From Eublepharis macularius (taxonomy: Eukaryota > Chordata > Lepidosauria > Squamata > Eublepharidae): 64,000 bases of DNA. Below the pieces are notes generated by a model. That model was not told the origin of the DNA, did no database searches, and saw only the letters and a program-made list of their open reading frames with translations. Numbering within the stretch: the first letter of the stretch is position 1; the number at the start of each line of letters is the position of its first letter. Shown here piece by piece: positions 11,298 to 22,200 of the stretch. The DNA is taken from positions 30,571,001-30,635,000 of the forward strand of contig NC_072807.1 in NCBI RefSeq assembly GCF_028583425.1. The letters are read 5' to 3'. The position numbers and the translations under genes are program-made.

Positions 11298-11392
11298 TCA
11301 CAGTGCAATCCTAAGCAACGTTACTCCAGTCTAAGCTCATTGATTTCGATGGACTTAGACTGGAGTAACTCTGCTTAGGATTGCACTAGAAG
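11298..11392. mobile_element. Short palindromic MITE
   Basis: agtgcaatcctaagcaacgt is mirrored by the complementary actctgcttaggattgcact, with the centre attgatttcgatgg. A very common short hairpin family in lizard genomes; related copies lie at 35266-35332 and 39016-39105. Confidence 0.6.
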
Positions 11393-11478
11393 ACTTTGAA
11401 GCTGTTGGTTGGGGGGGTGTCACTTTTGCCTCCAGTTAGCCCTCTTGTGATCACGCTTCAAAGGAGACCCTGGGTTTA

Positions 11479-11695
11479 GGGGTGCCAACCTCCAGGTGGA
11501 GCTTGGAGATCTCCCAGAATTACCAGTGATCTACAGATGACAGAGATCTGTTTCCCTGGAGGAGGTGGCCGCTTCAGAGGGTAAACCCTATGGCATCACT
11601 TCCCCGCTGAGCTCCCTCCTCTACCCAAATCCTGCCCTCCCCAGATCCCACCTGCAGATTTCTAGGAATTTCTGTGCGGTGGTGGTAACCCTATC
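11479..11695. mobile_element. Non-autonomous DNA transposon (gccaacctccaggtgga family)
   Basis: It begins aggggtgccaacctccaggt and ends with a degenerate inverted copy (ggtggtaacccta). The same family lies inverted at 14611-14841. I recognise it as a very common squamate repeat but cannot name it. Confidence 0.5.
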
Positions 11696-11756
11696 TGGGC
11701 TGGATCTGAGGAAACACAAGTGGAAAGAAAATAGTTGCTGCCAGTTGGGGCAGACT

Positions 11757-12452
11757 TAGCCAGTGGGCAGTAGGGGCAGCTGCCCTGGCCATATGCTGGC
11801 TTCTTTTGAATGGCTTCTTTTGAATGGCTTGCTTCATTTTATATCGCTAACGTCACGATGCTTTTTTCAATTGTATTGGTATTGTATTGAGCTGTAGTAG
11901 CTCCCCTCGAGCAGAACTTTGGAGAGGCAGTGGCTACACGTCCTGAATGAATAAATAAATCATTACCACTGGCCGGGCTCTGTGGCAGTTTTTGTGCTTC
12001 TGTTCAGACAAGAGGGAGCATTTGCGAGGCACTCTGGTATGGGCACTAGAAGAACACCTACAACAAAAGCATTAAAACTTGCAAAGGGGGGGCTGCAAAC
12101 CGAGGTAGCCTTAGTGACTTTGGGACCCTGGGCATAAATCCAAGATGGGGCACCAGAACCACTGCCAAGGGGCAATCCTTGGGCATTGCTAGATGCTTGA
12201 ACCTCAGATGCAACGGGCAAAAGTGGCCACTGCTGATCCGGCTGCTCAAGCCCTGGATGGTGTGAGTACAAGCGGCTGTGGCTGCTAGTGGGCGGCCTGA
12301 GCCCTAGACAGGATATGAGTGGCAGTGCTGGGGGCCTACTCTTCTTCTCCCCCCCCATTGGGGCAAAAGGGCAGGGGTTTGGGCAATTAGGGTCCTGCCC
12401 TGCACAGGCCCCAGGGCAGCTGCCCTATTGCCATTAGCTAAGACCGCCCCTG
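11757..12452. mobile_element. DNA-transposon-like repeat with long inverted termini
   Basis: The left end, cagtaggggcagctgccctg, mirrors the right end, cagggcagctgccctattgc, with further complementary bases (cttagcc / agctaag). The interior has no significant frame. A related piece lies near 37605-37735. Confidence 0.45.
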
Positions 12453-13043
12453 GCTACCTGGATGCCTCCACCTTCTCAGGTGTCCTCTGGGTTGAAGAGC
12501 TCTGGCTAGGACAGCCCTAGTGGCAGCTGGACTCTAACCCTGCAGAGGTGGAAGCAACATCCTTTGCAGCTCTCCCCTACTTTGTCAAAGGGAAGATGCC
12601 AGTTAGCAGGTAGATACATGGAAAGGCAGTGGCATAGAAAGATAAGAGGAAGGGAGGGAAGAAGTAATTGCAAAACAAGGCCAGAGGGTTAAGCAATCAA
12701 GAGAACAGAGAGTTGTGTTACTACACAGCACGCCTATGAAAGCACGTTCCGGTCGAAAGATTAACAAACGTTTATGCATTTGAAGAAGTGGGCTATATCT
12801 AGTCCATGAAAGCTGATGCTGGCATAAAATTATCTTTAGTCTTTGAGGTGACGCAAAGCTCCTGCTTATTTCTAACAACTGTGGCTGAATCCAGCCCACT
12901 GTGGAATTAGGGGAGGCACAGCGCCCTCTGTTGCTTATGATGGCAATTGCGGCAACACAATCTCATGCATGGTGTCCCACAATTTACATTTATATGACCC
13001 CATAACAATGCTAGATTTTTCCTTTCTAGAGGACTTTGTGCAG

Positions 13044-13225
13044 AAAGCAGTGTGGTATAGTGATTACAGTTGAATTCAGACCTCTGCTTTTCTCTGAAGT
13101 TCACCGGGTGACCTTAGACCTCTTTCTGTCCTACTTCACAGGGTTGCTGTGAGGATAGATTTGGGGGAACGGAGAGCCATGTATGTTACCCCCCCCCCCG
13201 TTCCTTAGGGCAGGATAAAAAGAAA
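13044..13225 (+). repeat. tRNA-derived SINE, sense
   Basis: gtgtggtatagtgattacag head, then gggtgaccttagacctcttt and cacagggttgctgtgaggat. Diverged. Confidence 0.65.
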
Positions 13226-14029
13226 ATGGATGTCTCTCTTACATCAAACAGAACACACAGCTCCCTTAAAATGCGGAGAGTACAAGAAAAACATGGTTAT
13301 CTTTATATAAACATTAGTGGTGATTAATTTTAGATGATAGACTAAGCAAAGAGTGAATGAAAGCTGGCCTGGGTAATATTATTGAGGTTTTTGGGGTGGG
13401 GCAAGCCAGCACACCAGTGGACCGAGAGTTGCACACTCTCAAAAAATCCTGATCTGCCTGGGGGAGGCTTGGACTCCCACAAGCTGGTGCTGAGGCCAGG
13501 CTGCAGGCATCCAGACAATTGCCTTTTCAAAAACAGGCCCGGGCACTGTAGAGCGGTCATTGTCTGGTGTACACAGATCTTTTTCCCTGTTCCGCTGTGG
13601 TCTCTGGTCAAACTAGTCCATCAGGTTTCTGTGGTGCTTCAAGTGATACTTGAAAAATAAGCCCAAACAAGCTTCCCACTGCACAGCCTTCCCCCATGGC
13701 ACAAAGAGAGGTGTGGGGGCATCTGTGTGCACTTTCCTTCATGTGCCTGATTGTTACACGTGCACCCCATGTTAGTATTTTGTGAGAAATCAAGGCAGGC
13801 TGGCACTTACCCGATACAGTTTCTCCTGCCTTCAGTCCCAGTTGCCTTGGGGAAAGGCAGGCTTATATATCTTTTAAATAAATTTAAATAAATAAAATGG
13901 TCTTATTGTGAGGTGTTCTTCAGTGGAGGGATGTGTATCAAGCAATAAGCTGTATCAGCTGACGACGAACAGCTCCATTGATTCCTGTCAATCCACCACC
14001 CTAAAGATTTGCAGAGGGGGAGCCCTATT

Positions 14030-14265
14030 GGTCTGTTGCAGAAAAAATAAATAGGCGTCCCATGGCACTTTTTAAAGACAAAATAACATTTTATTCCAGC
14101 GTGAACTTTTGTGGGGTGGAGTCTGCTTCTTCAGCTACAGGTCCACAAAAGCTTAAGATGCAGCCAGAAGCTTGTTAATCTTTAAAGCAAGCAAGAAAGC
14201 CTGGGAAAACTTGTGTTGGAATAAAATCTTGTGCTTCTTCAAAGTGCCATTAGCATCTCCTGATT
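14030..14265. repeat. Diverged palindromic repeat fragment
   Basis: ttggtctgttgcagaaaaaa ... cttcttcagctacag ... cttcttcaaagtgccatt resembles the 40540 family with reduced similarity. Confidence 0.4.
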
Positions 14266-14294
14266 ATTTCAGCCTTTAGAAAGAAGGGAAAGGA

Positions 14295-14478
14295 CAGCAC
14301 AGCGGCTGGAATACTGGACTTGGATCTGGCAGACCCGGGTTCTAACTTCACCACTGTGCCATGAACCTTACTGAGTGGCCTTGGGCCAAACAATCTTCCT
14401 CGGCCGAACCTACCTCACAGGGTTGTTGTGAGAAGGGAGAATGACGTTATAAGTCACTGTGTCCAGAAAGCAGAATCT
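14295..14478 (+). repeat. tRNA-derived SINE, sense
   Basis: ctggcagacccgggttctaac B box, gtggccttgggccaaac body, cctcacagggttgttgtgag. Confidence 0.7.
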
Positions 14479-14571
14479 AATATTTTAAACCAAAACAACA
14501 CATTTGGATGTATCAGCAAAGAATGAAGTGCAGATAGGATTGCTCAGAAAGAGATAAGAATTACCTGCATG

Positions 14572-14925
14572 TTCAACAACCCTGCGAGGTAAGATAAGCT
14601 GACTGGCCCAGGGGCTCCAAGTTAGGTTGTTGGCTCCAAGCTGAGAAATTCCTGGAGATTTGGGAGGTGGGGCCTGGAAAAGTGTGGTTTGGAGAGGGAA
14701 GGGGCCTCCAAGCGGTATAATGCCATAGAGTGCACCCTCCAAAGAAGCCATTTTCTCCAGGGGAACTGATCTCTGTGGCCTGGAGAGCAGTTGTAATTCT
14801 GGGAGATCTCCAGCCATCACCTGGAAGCTGGCAACCTCAACCCCCAGTGAGCTTCCACGCCAGAGCAGGAATTTGAACCTGGGTCTCCCAGATCATTGCC
14901 CTCTGATACTTCAACCACTAGCTGC
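14572..14925 (-). repeat. tRNA-derived SINE, antisense, split by a DNA transposon
   Basis: The left half (14572-14610, aacaaccctgcgaggtaaga to actggccca) and the right half (14842-14925, cagtgagcttcc to ctcccagatca) are adjacent in the consensus. The 14611-14841 element lies between. Confidence 0.6.
14611..14841. mobile_element. Non-autonomous DNA transposon inserted in a SINE
   Basis: Reverse-oriented copy of the 11479 family (ggagatctccagccatcacc, ggaagctggcaacc). It splits the antisense SINE whose halves lie at 14572-14610 and 14842-14925. Confidence 0.55.
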
Positions 14926-14927
14926 TG

Positions 14928-15128
14928 TAGCATAGCGGTAAGTGGTTCGGCTGTGAATCAGTGCTCTGCTAGTTCGATTCTCTTACTACCATGAGCTCAG
15001 GGTGGGCAAGCCACTCTGCTAAGTACCAGCTGCATTGTGGAGATAATAACCCTACTTTGTTCACCTCTCCGAGTGGGGCACTAATCTGCCTTGAAGAGCG
15101 GTATATGAGCCATATTATTATTATTATT
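14928..15128 (+). repeat. tRNA-derived SINE with ATT tail
   Basis: tgctgtagcatagcggtaag head with gctagttcgattctct B box, ending attattattattattta. Head and body differ from the other SINEs, so this is a distinct subfamily. Confidence 0.6.
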
Positions 15129-15440
15129 TATTATTCAAATTACACGCAACACAATCAATAATAAATAAAGATCATGTTATCATTGATTGCCCTTGCTGAG
15201 CTGATACAAGTTTCCGCCGGAGACCCAAGTATCAGCCGCCTTTTGCAATTCTGTAGGTGTTATGTCAGAATGCTGACATAACATTATTTATTTATGTTAT
15301 TTATAGTTATATGATATGTTATTTATAGTAACATAACATGATTTATTATAATTATAATAATAATAACAACATTATTATTATTATTCAAATTATCTGAAAT
15401 ACAATCAGCAATAAGCAGAGGTCACATGTTATTATTGATT
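15108..15440. repeat. AT-rich microsatellite cluster
   Basis: Imperfect (ATT)n, (TTA)n and (ATA)n runs with two related copies of a short segment (caaattacacgcaacacaat / caaattatctgaaatacaat). It marks the boundary before the GC-rich AP3B2 promoter. Confidence 0.7.
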
Positions 15441-15489
15441 GGCCTTGCTAAGCTGATATAGGGGGAGGAGGAGGAGGATTCCACTCCAT

Positions 15490-16260
15490 CTTCCAAGAAT
15501 TTGTCCAACTCCTCTCCACGCCTTCATCAAGCAGCAGGGAGTTCCACCAGGTGCAAGGCGCCCTCTGGAATCCCACCCGCAAACCAGCTGAATTCTGCAC
15601 CAGCGTTCTTCCGCCTTGGGCGCGACTCTGCCCCGAAGCGGCTGCAGGCATCGCGGCCTCTCCACCGCCACCTGCCGGGCAGGAGCGAAGCCGGCCGGTC
15701 CCTTTAAGGGGCGGGCGGGCGTTGCCCAGCCGGGCTGCACCAGCCGCTCCCACATGACACGCTGACATCAGCCGCAGCCGCAGCCCGGACCCGGCGGGGC
15801 TGCCGGTGGGACCCCTCCCGTCCCTTCCCCTCCGCCGCCTCGCAGCCATGTCCGCCGGGCAAGCCTACAACGAGGAGAAAGGCGGCTCCTCCAGCCTGGG
15901 GGAGCCCGAGTACGGGCACGATCCGGCCAGCGGGGGCATCTTCTCCTCGGATTACAAAAGGTGGGGAGCCGCGGGAGGGGTTTGCGCGACCCCCTCGGCG
16001 GAGAAAATGGGGGGGGGGGTCGCATTGGATCGCACCGCCTTGCATTGCGTTGCAGGCACCTGCCTGGCCCGGATCCATTCCGGCTGCCTGCTAGAGGCGC
16101 CCAGGCCCTGCTCGGGAAAGGCTGCCCCCCCCCGCCTCTTGCTTTGCACGGATGGCCCAGATTTCGCTGGCCCGCCCCCCTCAGCCCCCCTCCCGAGTGA
16201 CGTGGAGGCTCCCGGTCCAATCTGCGCGCGAGGGCGACCCACCAAACAACTCAGGTGCAA
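15490..16260 (+). promoter_or_regulatory. AP3B2: CpG-rich promoter and 5'UTR region of AP3B2
   Basis: The DNA changes abruptly from AT-rich microsatellite (ends near 15440) to very GC- and CpG-rich sequence around the first exon. No TATA box is evident. The transcription start is not defined by the sequence; the 5'UTR probably lies in the roughly 100-150 bases before the ATG at 15848. This layout is usual for a neuronal CpG-island promoter. The GC-rich DNA continues about 300 bases into intron 1. Confidence 0.7.
15848..15960 (+). CDS. AP3B2: AP3B2 exon 1
   Basis: The start context is gcagccATGt. The exon encodes [13 protein letters not shown] through GGIFSSDYK and ends in phase 2 (AG of an Arg codon). 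The donor is AAAAG|GTGGGG, on the weak side. The AG joins the A opening exon 2 to make the Arg before HDDLKEML, as in other vertebrate AP3B2 proteins. Confidence 0.95.
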
Positions 16261-19200
16261 AAAGAGAATCGCACCAAAGAGAATCTTTTCAAGCGCAGCT
16301 TGGCTGTGGGAGGGGGCGCTTCTCTCCGATTTTTTTTTTGGGGGGGGGAGAACCAGGGCTGCAGTCAGTGTGGGTGTCCCCCCATTCCCAACTTTGGGGA
16401 TGGTTGTTCTGTTTTAGGGTGGGGAAGTGCCCCCTTCATGCGCTCAGGGGTACTCTCTTCTTTCGCATGATTTCTGTCACGCCCTGCTGGCACTTGGGAG
16501 GAAAAATTGGGGGCTGAATCGAGGCTCAGATTGAGCCTGCTTGCTCCTCCCTCCCCATAGATATTGTGGGGGGGGGGCTGTCTTGATGAATACATTTTAG
16601 CTCTTGTGAAGGCAGTCGAGAGGCAACTGGGTTCTGATAGTCAGGAAGGACTATGGTTTCTGTTGCTGTGATTTCTGCAGAGAAGCTCAGAGGTTGGCCG
16701 GGGTTGGAGTTTGTATTGGTTTCCCAAGTTACATCCAAGGATCCCTAACCACAGCCAGCCCTAACAAGGGTGTGATCTTCCAAGTTCTGGGCAACCGGCT
16801 ATATTTCACCAAGAAAAGCATTCAGAAATCTGGTGGGCTCAGGTGGCACATTTCCCAATGGGCTTTGCCATCCTTACATGCAAAGCTGAGTGGGAACCTT
16901 TCGAAGGGACTACACACATGAGGCTTGGAGTTTGCAACAACTCTGGGTCTTAGCCAGCCCGCATGATGGCACGGCTGCCATTCAGCAAGGTGTGCCGGCC
17001 ACATGTATGCCGGTGATGCCATGCGCTGGTCTTGATATGGACTGGCTTTTGGCATCTTGTCACAAGTGCAGTTTGGACGCATGGGACAGTTTAGTGTCCA
17101 AAGCTGGTCTGAGCTGGGTTTGACCCATGCTGTAGGCAAGCATTCGGCATGGATCCACTGAAAACTAGGCCTGCCACAGACGCACGGGCCTTTAGAAAAA
17201 CATGCTCTCTTTTATTTACAGCGCATGAGCGCATGTGAATGACAGAGGAGGAAAAAGATCAGGTCCTCTGATTCCACCCCTAGGGAACTTCAACGCAAAT
17301 GAATTTGTGGGTGATCGGTGGTCTTATTTACAGCGCTGGGAACTTGGAACCTACAATCCATTTGGTGCTAGTCTAGGGGGATTAGTAGGTGGAGTGGCAT
17401 ATGAGGCGGAGCTACTGGGATGTCAACACAACTGTTGTTGTGCACTCTTGCTGAGACAGGAAGTCACTCTTTCCCCTGGTTTTGCTACTGTAGCTGCTTT
17501 GAAGGAACTTGGAGAAGCCCTTCTAGAGTTCAGATGCAGATGTGGGCAGAACATCTCATGACACAGCATGAAGCTGCTGCAGAAAGTGGCGGCTCTGTGC
17601 CATGTTCTTGCCATAAATGTGGATCCAACTTTGTTGCGTGGTGTGTGCGTGTGTGTGTTTTCCCCCCTGTCCTACCAGCCGCCTCTGGTAATGTGGATTA
17701 GGGCTGGAGAAACACCACTCTGTGATGAAGTCACAACATTGCGTTGTGTAGGATGTTGTTTTTGCATGCTGTTCCATTTTGGGTGTAACCTGCACTTCCA
17801 CCCTGAGTAGCCTTGATTAGCTGGGCCAGTTCCAAGCTTCTGGTGCCATCCGTTGTCAGAGACTAGATGAGCCCTTCATTTTAGGTGCCCGTTTGTGCTT
17901 CACTTCATGCAGTTCTTTTTTAAAAAAATCTTACTTCATTCATACCCCATCTTTGTCCCCAATGGGGACCCAAATCAGCTTACACCATTCCCATTTCCTC
18001 CATTTTATCCTCACAACCACCCTGCAAGGTAGGCTGAGACTGTGTCTGGGCGATCTGGCTGCAACATCTGTCACCCCATTGATTGCTAGGGTTGATTCAG
18101 CTGATCTGGCTGGCTAGGCGGGTGTCCCCTTCCTCCCTTACCGCTCCATGTGCGATCCTCCCGAAGCTGTGCACTCGGTGGAAGAGGATGACCATCCCAG
18201 ATAGAAGGAGTGTACCGTTCTTCGATCAAGAGTATACGATAGCTGCGCTCCCCTGCTAGAACCTCTAACCACACTTAATCTCCTCATGAATATGGCAGCA
18301 GAGATTTACTTACCTGTGATGTTAAGTAGTGCAGACTGGCTATGAACAGTCCTGCATATGGCCTGAGTGGGCCGTACCTCTCAACATTGCTCAGAACATT
18401 TTTAGCGATGCCAGCGCCTTCATGGCAAGATGTGCCACTTTCCACAGCTTGGAAAATAATGAATCCAGGTTGGTTCCAGCTTGAAATTACAGTTCTTGGT
18501 ATGGTTGTGATCAGGGCAAGTCCCTTTGTGGTGTCTTCGTGCTGAACTTGGGCAGCTCTTCTGCAAAGTGACTGGACAAACAGGAGCAAATGTAGTGGCA
18601 GTGGATTGCAAAAGGCCCTTCCTAGATTGCACTATTCGTCAGAAAAGGGTCCTCTGCTAAAAGCTCCTGGTGCCTGATTTTGACACACAGTGTTCCGTAA
18701 TCTCTGCAATGATCTCAGCGCTCTCATTTGCATGATGCGTGTGTTTGTTTATTGGGCTGTTTCTATGACACCTTTTGAGAGTCCTGCTTGAGGATGCTTA
18801 CAGTTAAAACAATGTCACAGTATTTTAAAAAGCCATTGGACAGCATAAACAGCATTTTTAAAAGTTGGTAAAATAAAACCCCTAATTAAAAGCCTAGGTA
18901 AAAAAAAATGTGTTTTGGCCTGGTGCTTAAAAGAAAGTAAAGTAGGTGCCATTTCATCCTTACAACAACCGTGTGAGGTAGGTTAGGATGAGTGTGTGTA
19001 ACAGGCCCAAGGTCACCCAGCATGCTTCTGTTGGCAGCGTGCAGATTTGAACCTTGGGTCTCCCAGAGCCTAGGCCGATGCTCTAACCACTACACCTTGC
19101 TGCTTTCTTACTCTGCCTGCGTTCTGGTTTCTGAGTTTTTACCAGCCATTGCTTTCACACCTGTTTTTGTGATCATAAGGTGTAGGAACTTGAGGGTGTT

Positions 19201-22200
19201 TTTATTTATCGATGGGGTTCTCCAGGTGCTGACTTTGATAAAACTAGCATCAAAATCTCGTCTCACAAAATATGAGTGACGCTCAAGCTAAAGAAGAAAT
19301 AATACGTGGTCTTGCGCTTACTCTAAAAAATTCGTTCCCACATTGTTGCGTTTTGCCACACTGTTGCTGGGCTGCTTGTACCTGGCGCTCCCCAAAATTC
19401 GAAGCTGGCTCATTTTGAGTCTGAGCTTACCTTTCTCCCCCTCCCTTCATTCCCTGGGAGCCTGGCGCTGCAAAAGCAACGGAGCCACTTCCACGAGGTT
19501 GGTAAGAGCTGCTCTGGTACATTGGACAGCTCACTGTTCTAGGGCAGCGGGGGTTGATTGGTGCCTTGAGCCGCCGGAGCAAAACAACTGGCGTTTCCTT
19601 ATAACACAGCAGCGATCCAGATTGCAGGACAGAAACAACGTGTCCCATCTGCAGGAGAGAGATGGCTAGATGGAGACCCCTCCTTCTAATCTGTTTTCCT
19701 TTGGAGACGGCGACTGGCGCAGCCGCAGACGAAAGCACCATCTGGAAAACAATCAATGAACAGCTGCACTGGCGCCCGGCGATGTGGCGATCCATGTGTT
19801 CCTTGTTGCCTGGCTGGATTGCTAATCAGTTGCCTGCCTAGAGCTAGAATGGAAGCACACAGAGATGGGTCTTCCGGTGACAGCTCTTCCCCCTCCCTCC
19901 CCAAAAACGCTGCTAAGATGTGGTGTTTTCTTTCCATAAGGATTGTGACCCGGGATGCCGCCCCCGTGTGGATCCTCTGCACAGACATTCCCACATGATG
20001 CAGAAGAGCCACTCTTCCTTACGGTTGCTGTGTGAAGGAGCCTGCACGTGGGTTTGGAGGCCTCTGCACACAAGGCCTCTGTCCCAAGAACAGAGGACCC
20101 TTGCAGAGATCTAGGGTCCTCTGCACCCCTAAAAAGGAAAATACTGCATTCTCTCTTCATCTTCTTCCTCTGTAATAGCTGGACTAGCATGAGTGACTTG
20201 TTCTTAGGAAGCACTGAGGGATATTTCTGCACAAACTCCTGAGCTGGGCCCCCTTTGCAACTTCTCCTGAGTTGGGCAGGATGGGGTGCTGGTGGTGCAA
20301 TTCTTGTTTTGATTACATCAAAGCTGAGCAGGGCCGTGACTCAGTGGTGCGTTCATGGCATCCCTAAATGTTGCAACCTAGTAAGAGCATCACTAGTTTT
20401 CTGCTGGTTACTGACTCTGTTTTTTCTCCTGCCCAGGTCCTCTGGTTATGCTAGGCAGCTGCCAATCGACATTTTATTATTTACTTCAGTTACACTTTGC
20501 CTTTCTCCCCATTGGGGACCGAAAGGGGCTTACATCATTCTCTTTGCCTCTATTTCATCCTCACAACAACCCTGTGAGGTAGGTTTGGCTGAGAGGGTGT
20601 GACTGGCCCAAGGTCTTCCAGTGAGAGCTGAGTGGGGATTCGAACCTGGGTCTCCCATATCTGAAGCAAGCATTCTAATTACTGCAGCATGCAACCATCC
20701 TGCATAAAAATATGTATTGTACCTGCATTTCAAGGAATGAGCATTTATGTAATGGTATAGTCTCCTAGGGGCCAGAGGCTGGAGTTTGGAGGTCACTCAC
20801 GAACAGGCAGCAAAGAGTAAATAGAATCCAGGCCAAATGTCAGGGGTTCAAGAAAAGCCAACAGTCAGATCCAGTCCAAAGGTCAGAGTTCCAGAGGCTG
20901 GATAACAACAACGACAGCGGAGCAGCCATAAAGTGGACATGTTGCATCCACAAACGGCTGCTTCTTCCAGCTGTTTTTATGGCCAAGTCCTAATGAGCTT
21001 AAACTCCCCAGCCAATTACTTGGCAGTCACTCCGAAACTACAAGTCCATCTCAGTAGTTGACAGTCGATGACCAGTCATGAGTCTTGCACTCCTTCTACA
21101 TTCTTGGAGCTCTACCTGTCTGACAGCATCGGCGCTGCAAGGGTGTTGGAGAAGAAGCGTCTGCAGTCTTGTTAACTGCTTTAGAGTTCTCTGGTGCTGA
21201 CTCTCTTCTAGCTATAGGCTGTGCTTTCCAATTAGCCCTTAATCTAATCTCTTCTTGCCCTTCATCTGACTCGAGGCCAGCTGCAGCTGCAGCTGGGTCA
21301 GTTTGGGGGCTAACTGCAGGCAGCTCTTCGTCTGATGAATCGTCACTGAGCACAGACTGAGGCTGATTTACAACCTTTAATTTCTGTGCAGTGTAGTGCC
21401 CTTCCCTCCCCGTCACCATCCTTGCCAGTTTCAGCAACCTAGGTGCTTCTTGGGACTTCTTGGGGAGGGGCTGTGGCACAAGGGTAGAGGATCTGTTTCA
21501 TAAGCAGAAGGTCCACGGTTCAGTCCCCAGCATCTCCAGTTCACATGATGTGAAAGAGCTGCTGCCGATCCGGGAGTCTGAGCCAGTATACGGCAGTTTC
21601 ATGTGTCCATGTGAATTGGGAGTAAAAAGCATCTAACCCCATTTCTGGGGGGAGTTGATGGGCTGGCTGGTTTTGTCCTTTCTGAGTGTTGCTTAAGAGC
21701 CTGGATGAGGCCTTCTTGAGAGGGCTGTGGCTGTCCCCCCATATCATTTTTCCAAAAGTATTTTTTAATTTGTGACATGAGCAATTTCCATTTTAAGAAC
21801 AGGAGCTTGTTTTCAAGTGAATTTCAGGTTTGAATGGGGCAAGCTCCTTTAGCTGCTAGCTACTGGGTGTGTTGGAATAATTTTTTTTCATCTGTAGGTT
21901 CCTGTTTAATATATGCAGATAGGCAAACTAAAGCAGGGAGGGCCGATTCCTTCCAACTGCTGCCGCCTCCTCCCCAGCCGAGGATTCCCCAACAATGACA
22001 TCACCGCTCACCCCACCTCCCAACTGCAAAATTGCCTGGGAGGGTCTCCTATAGCCCTAGCGAGGAAAAGAGACTTCACAAGAGCCATATGCCTGCCCCA
22101 GCAAATGCCTGCCATTGAAGCCATACCATCAATTGGTCATTGGACTCAATCACTTAATCAGTGAGATAGTTTGGGATAGGCAGCCATGTTGGTCTGCAGT

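Noticed and set aside
1..15480. An upstream neighbouring gene (for example FSD2 or CPEB1)
   Set aside because: I looked for conserved exons of the usual AP3B2 neighbours and found none. All long frames are repeat-derived or low-support.
15806..16417. 203-residue open frame overlapping AP3B2 exon 1
   Set aside because: It is exon 1 read through the donor into GC-rich intron. Only the first part, from the ATG at 15848, is homologous to AP3B2.
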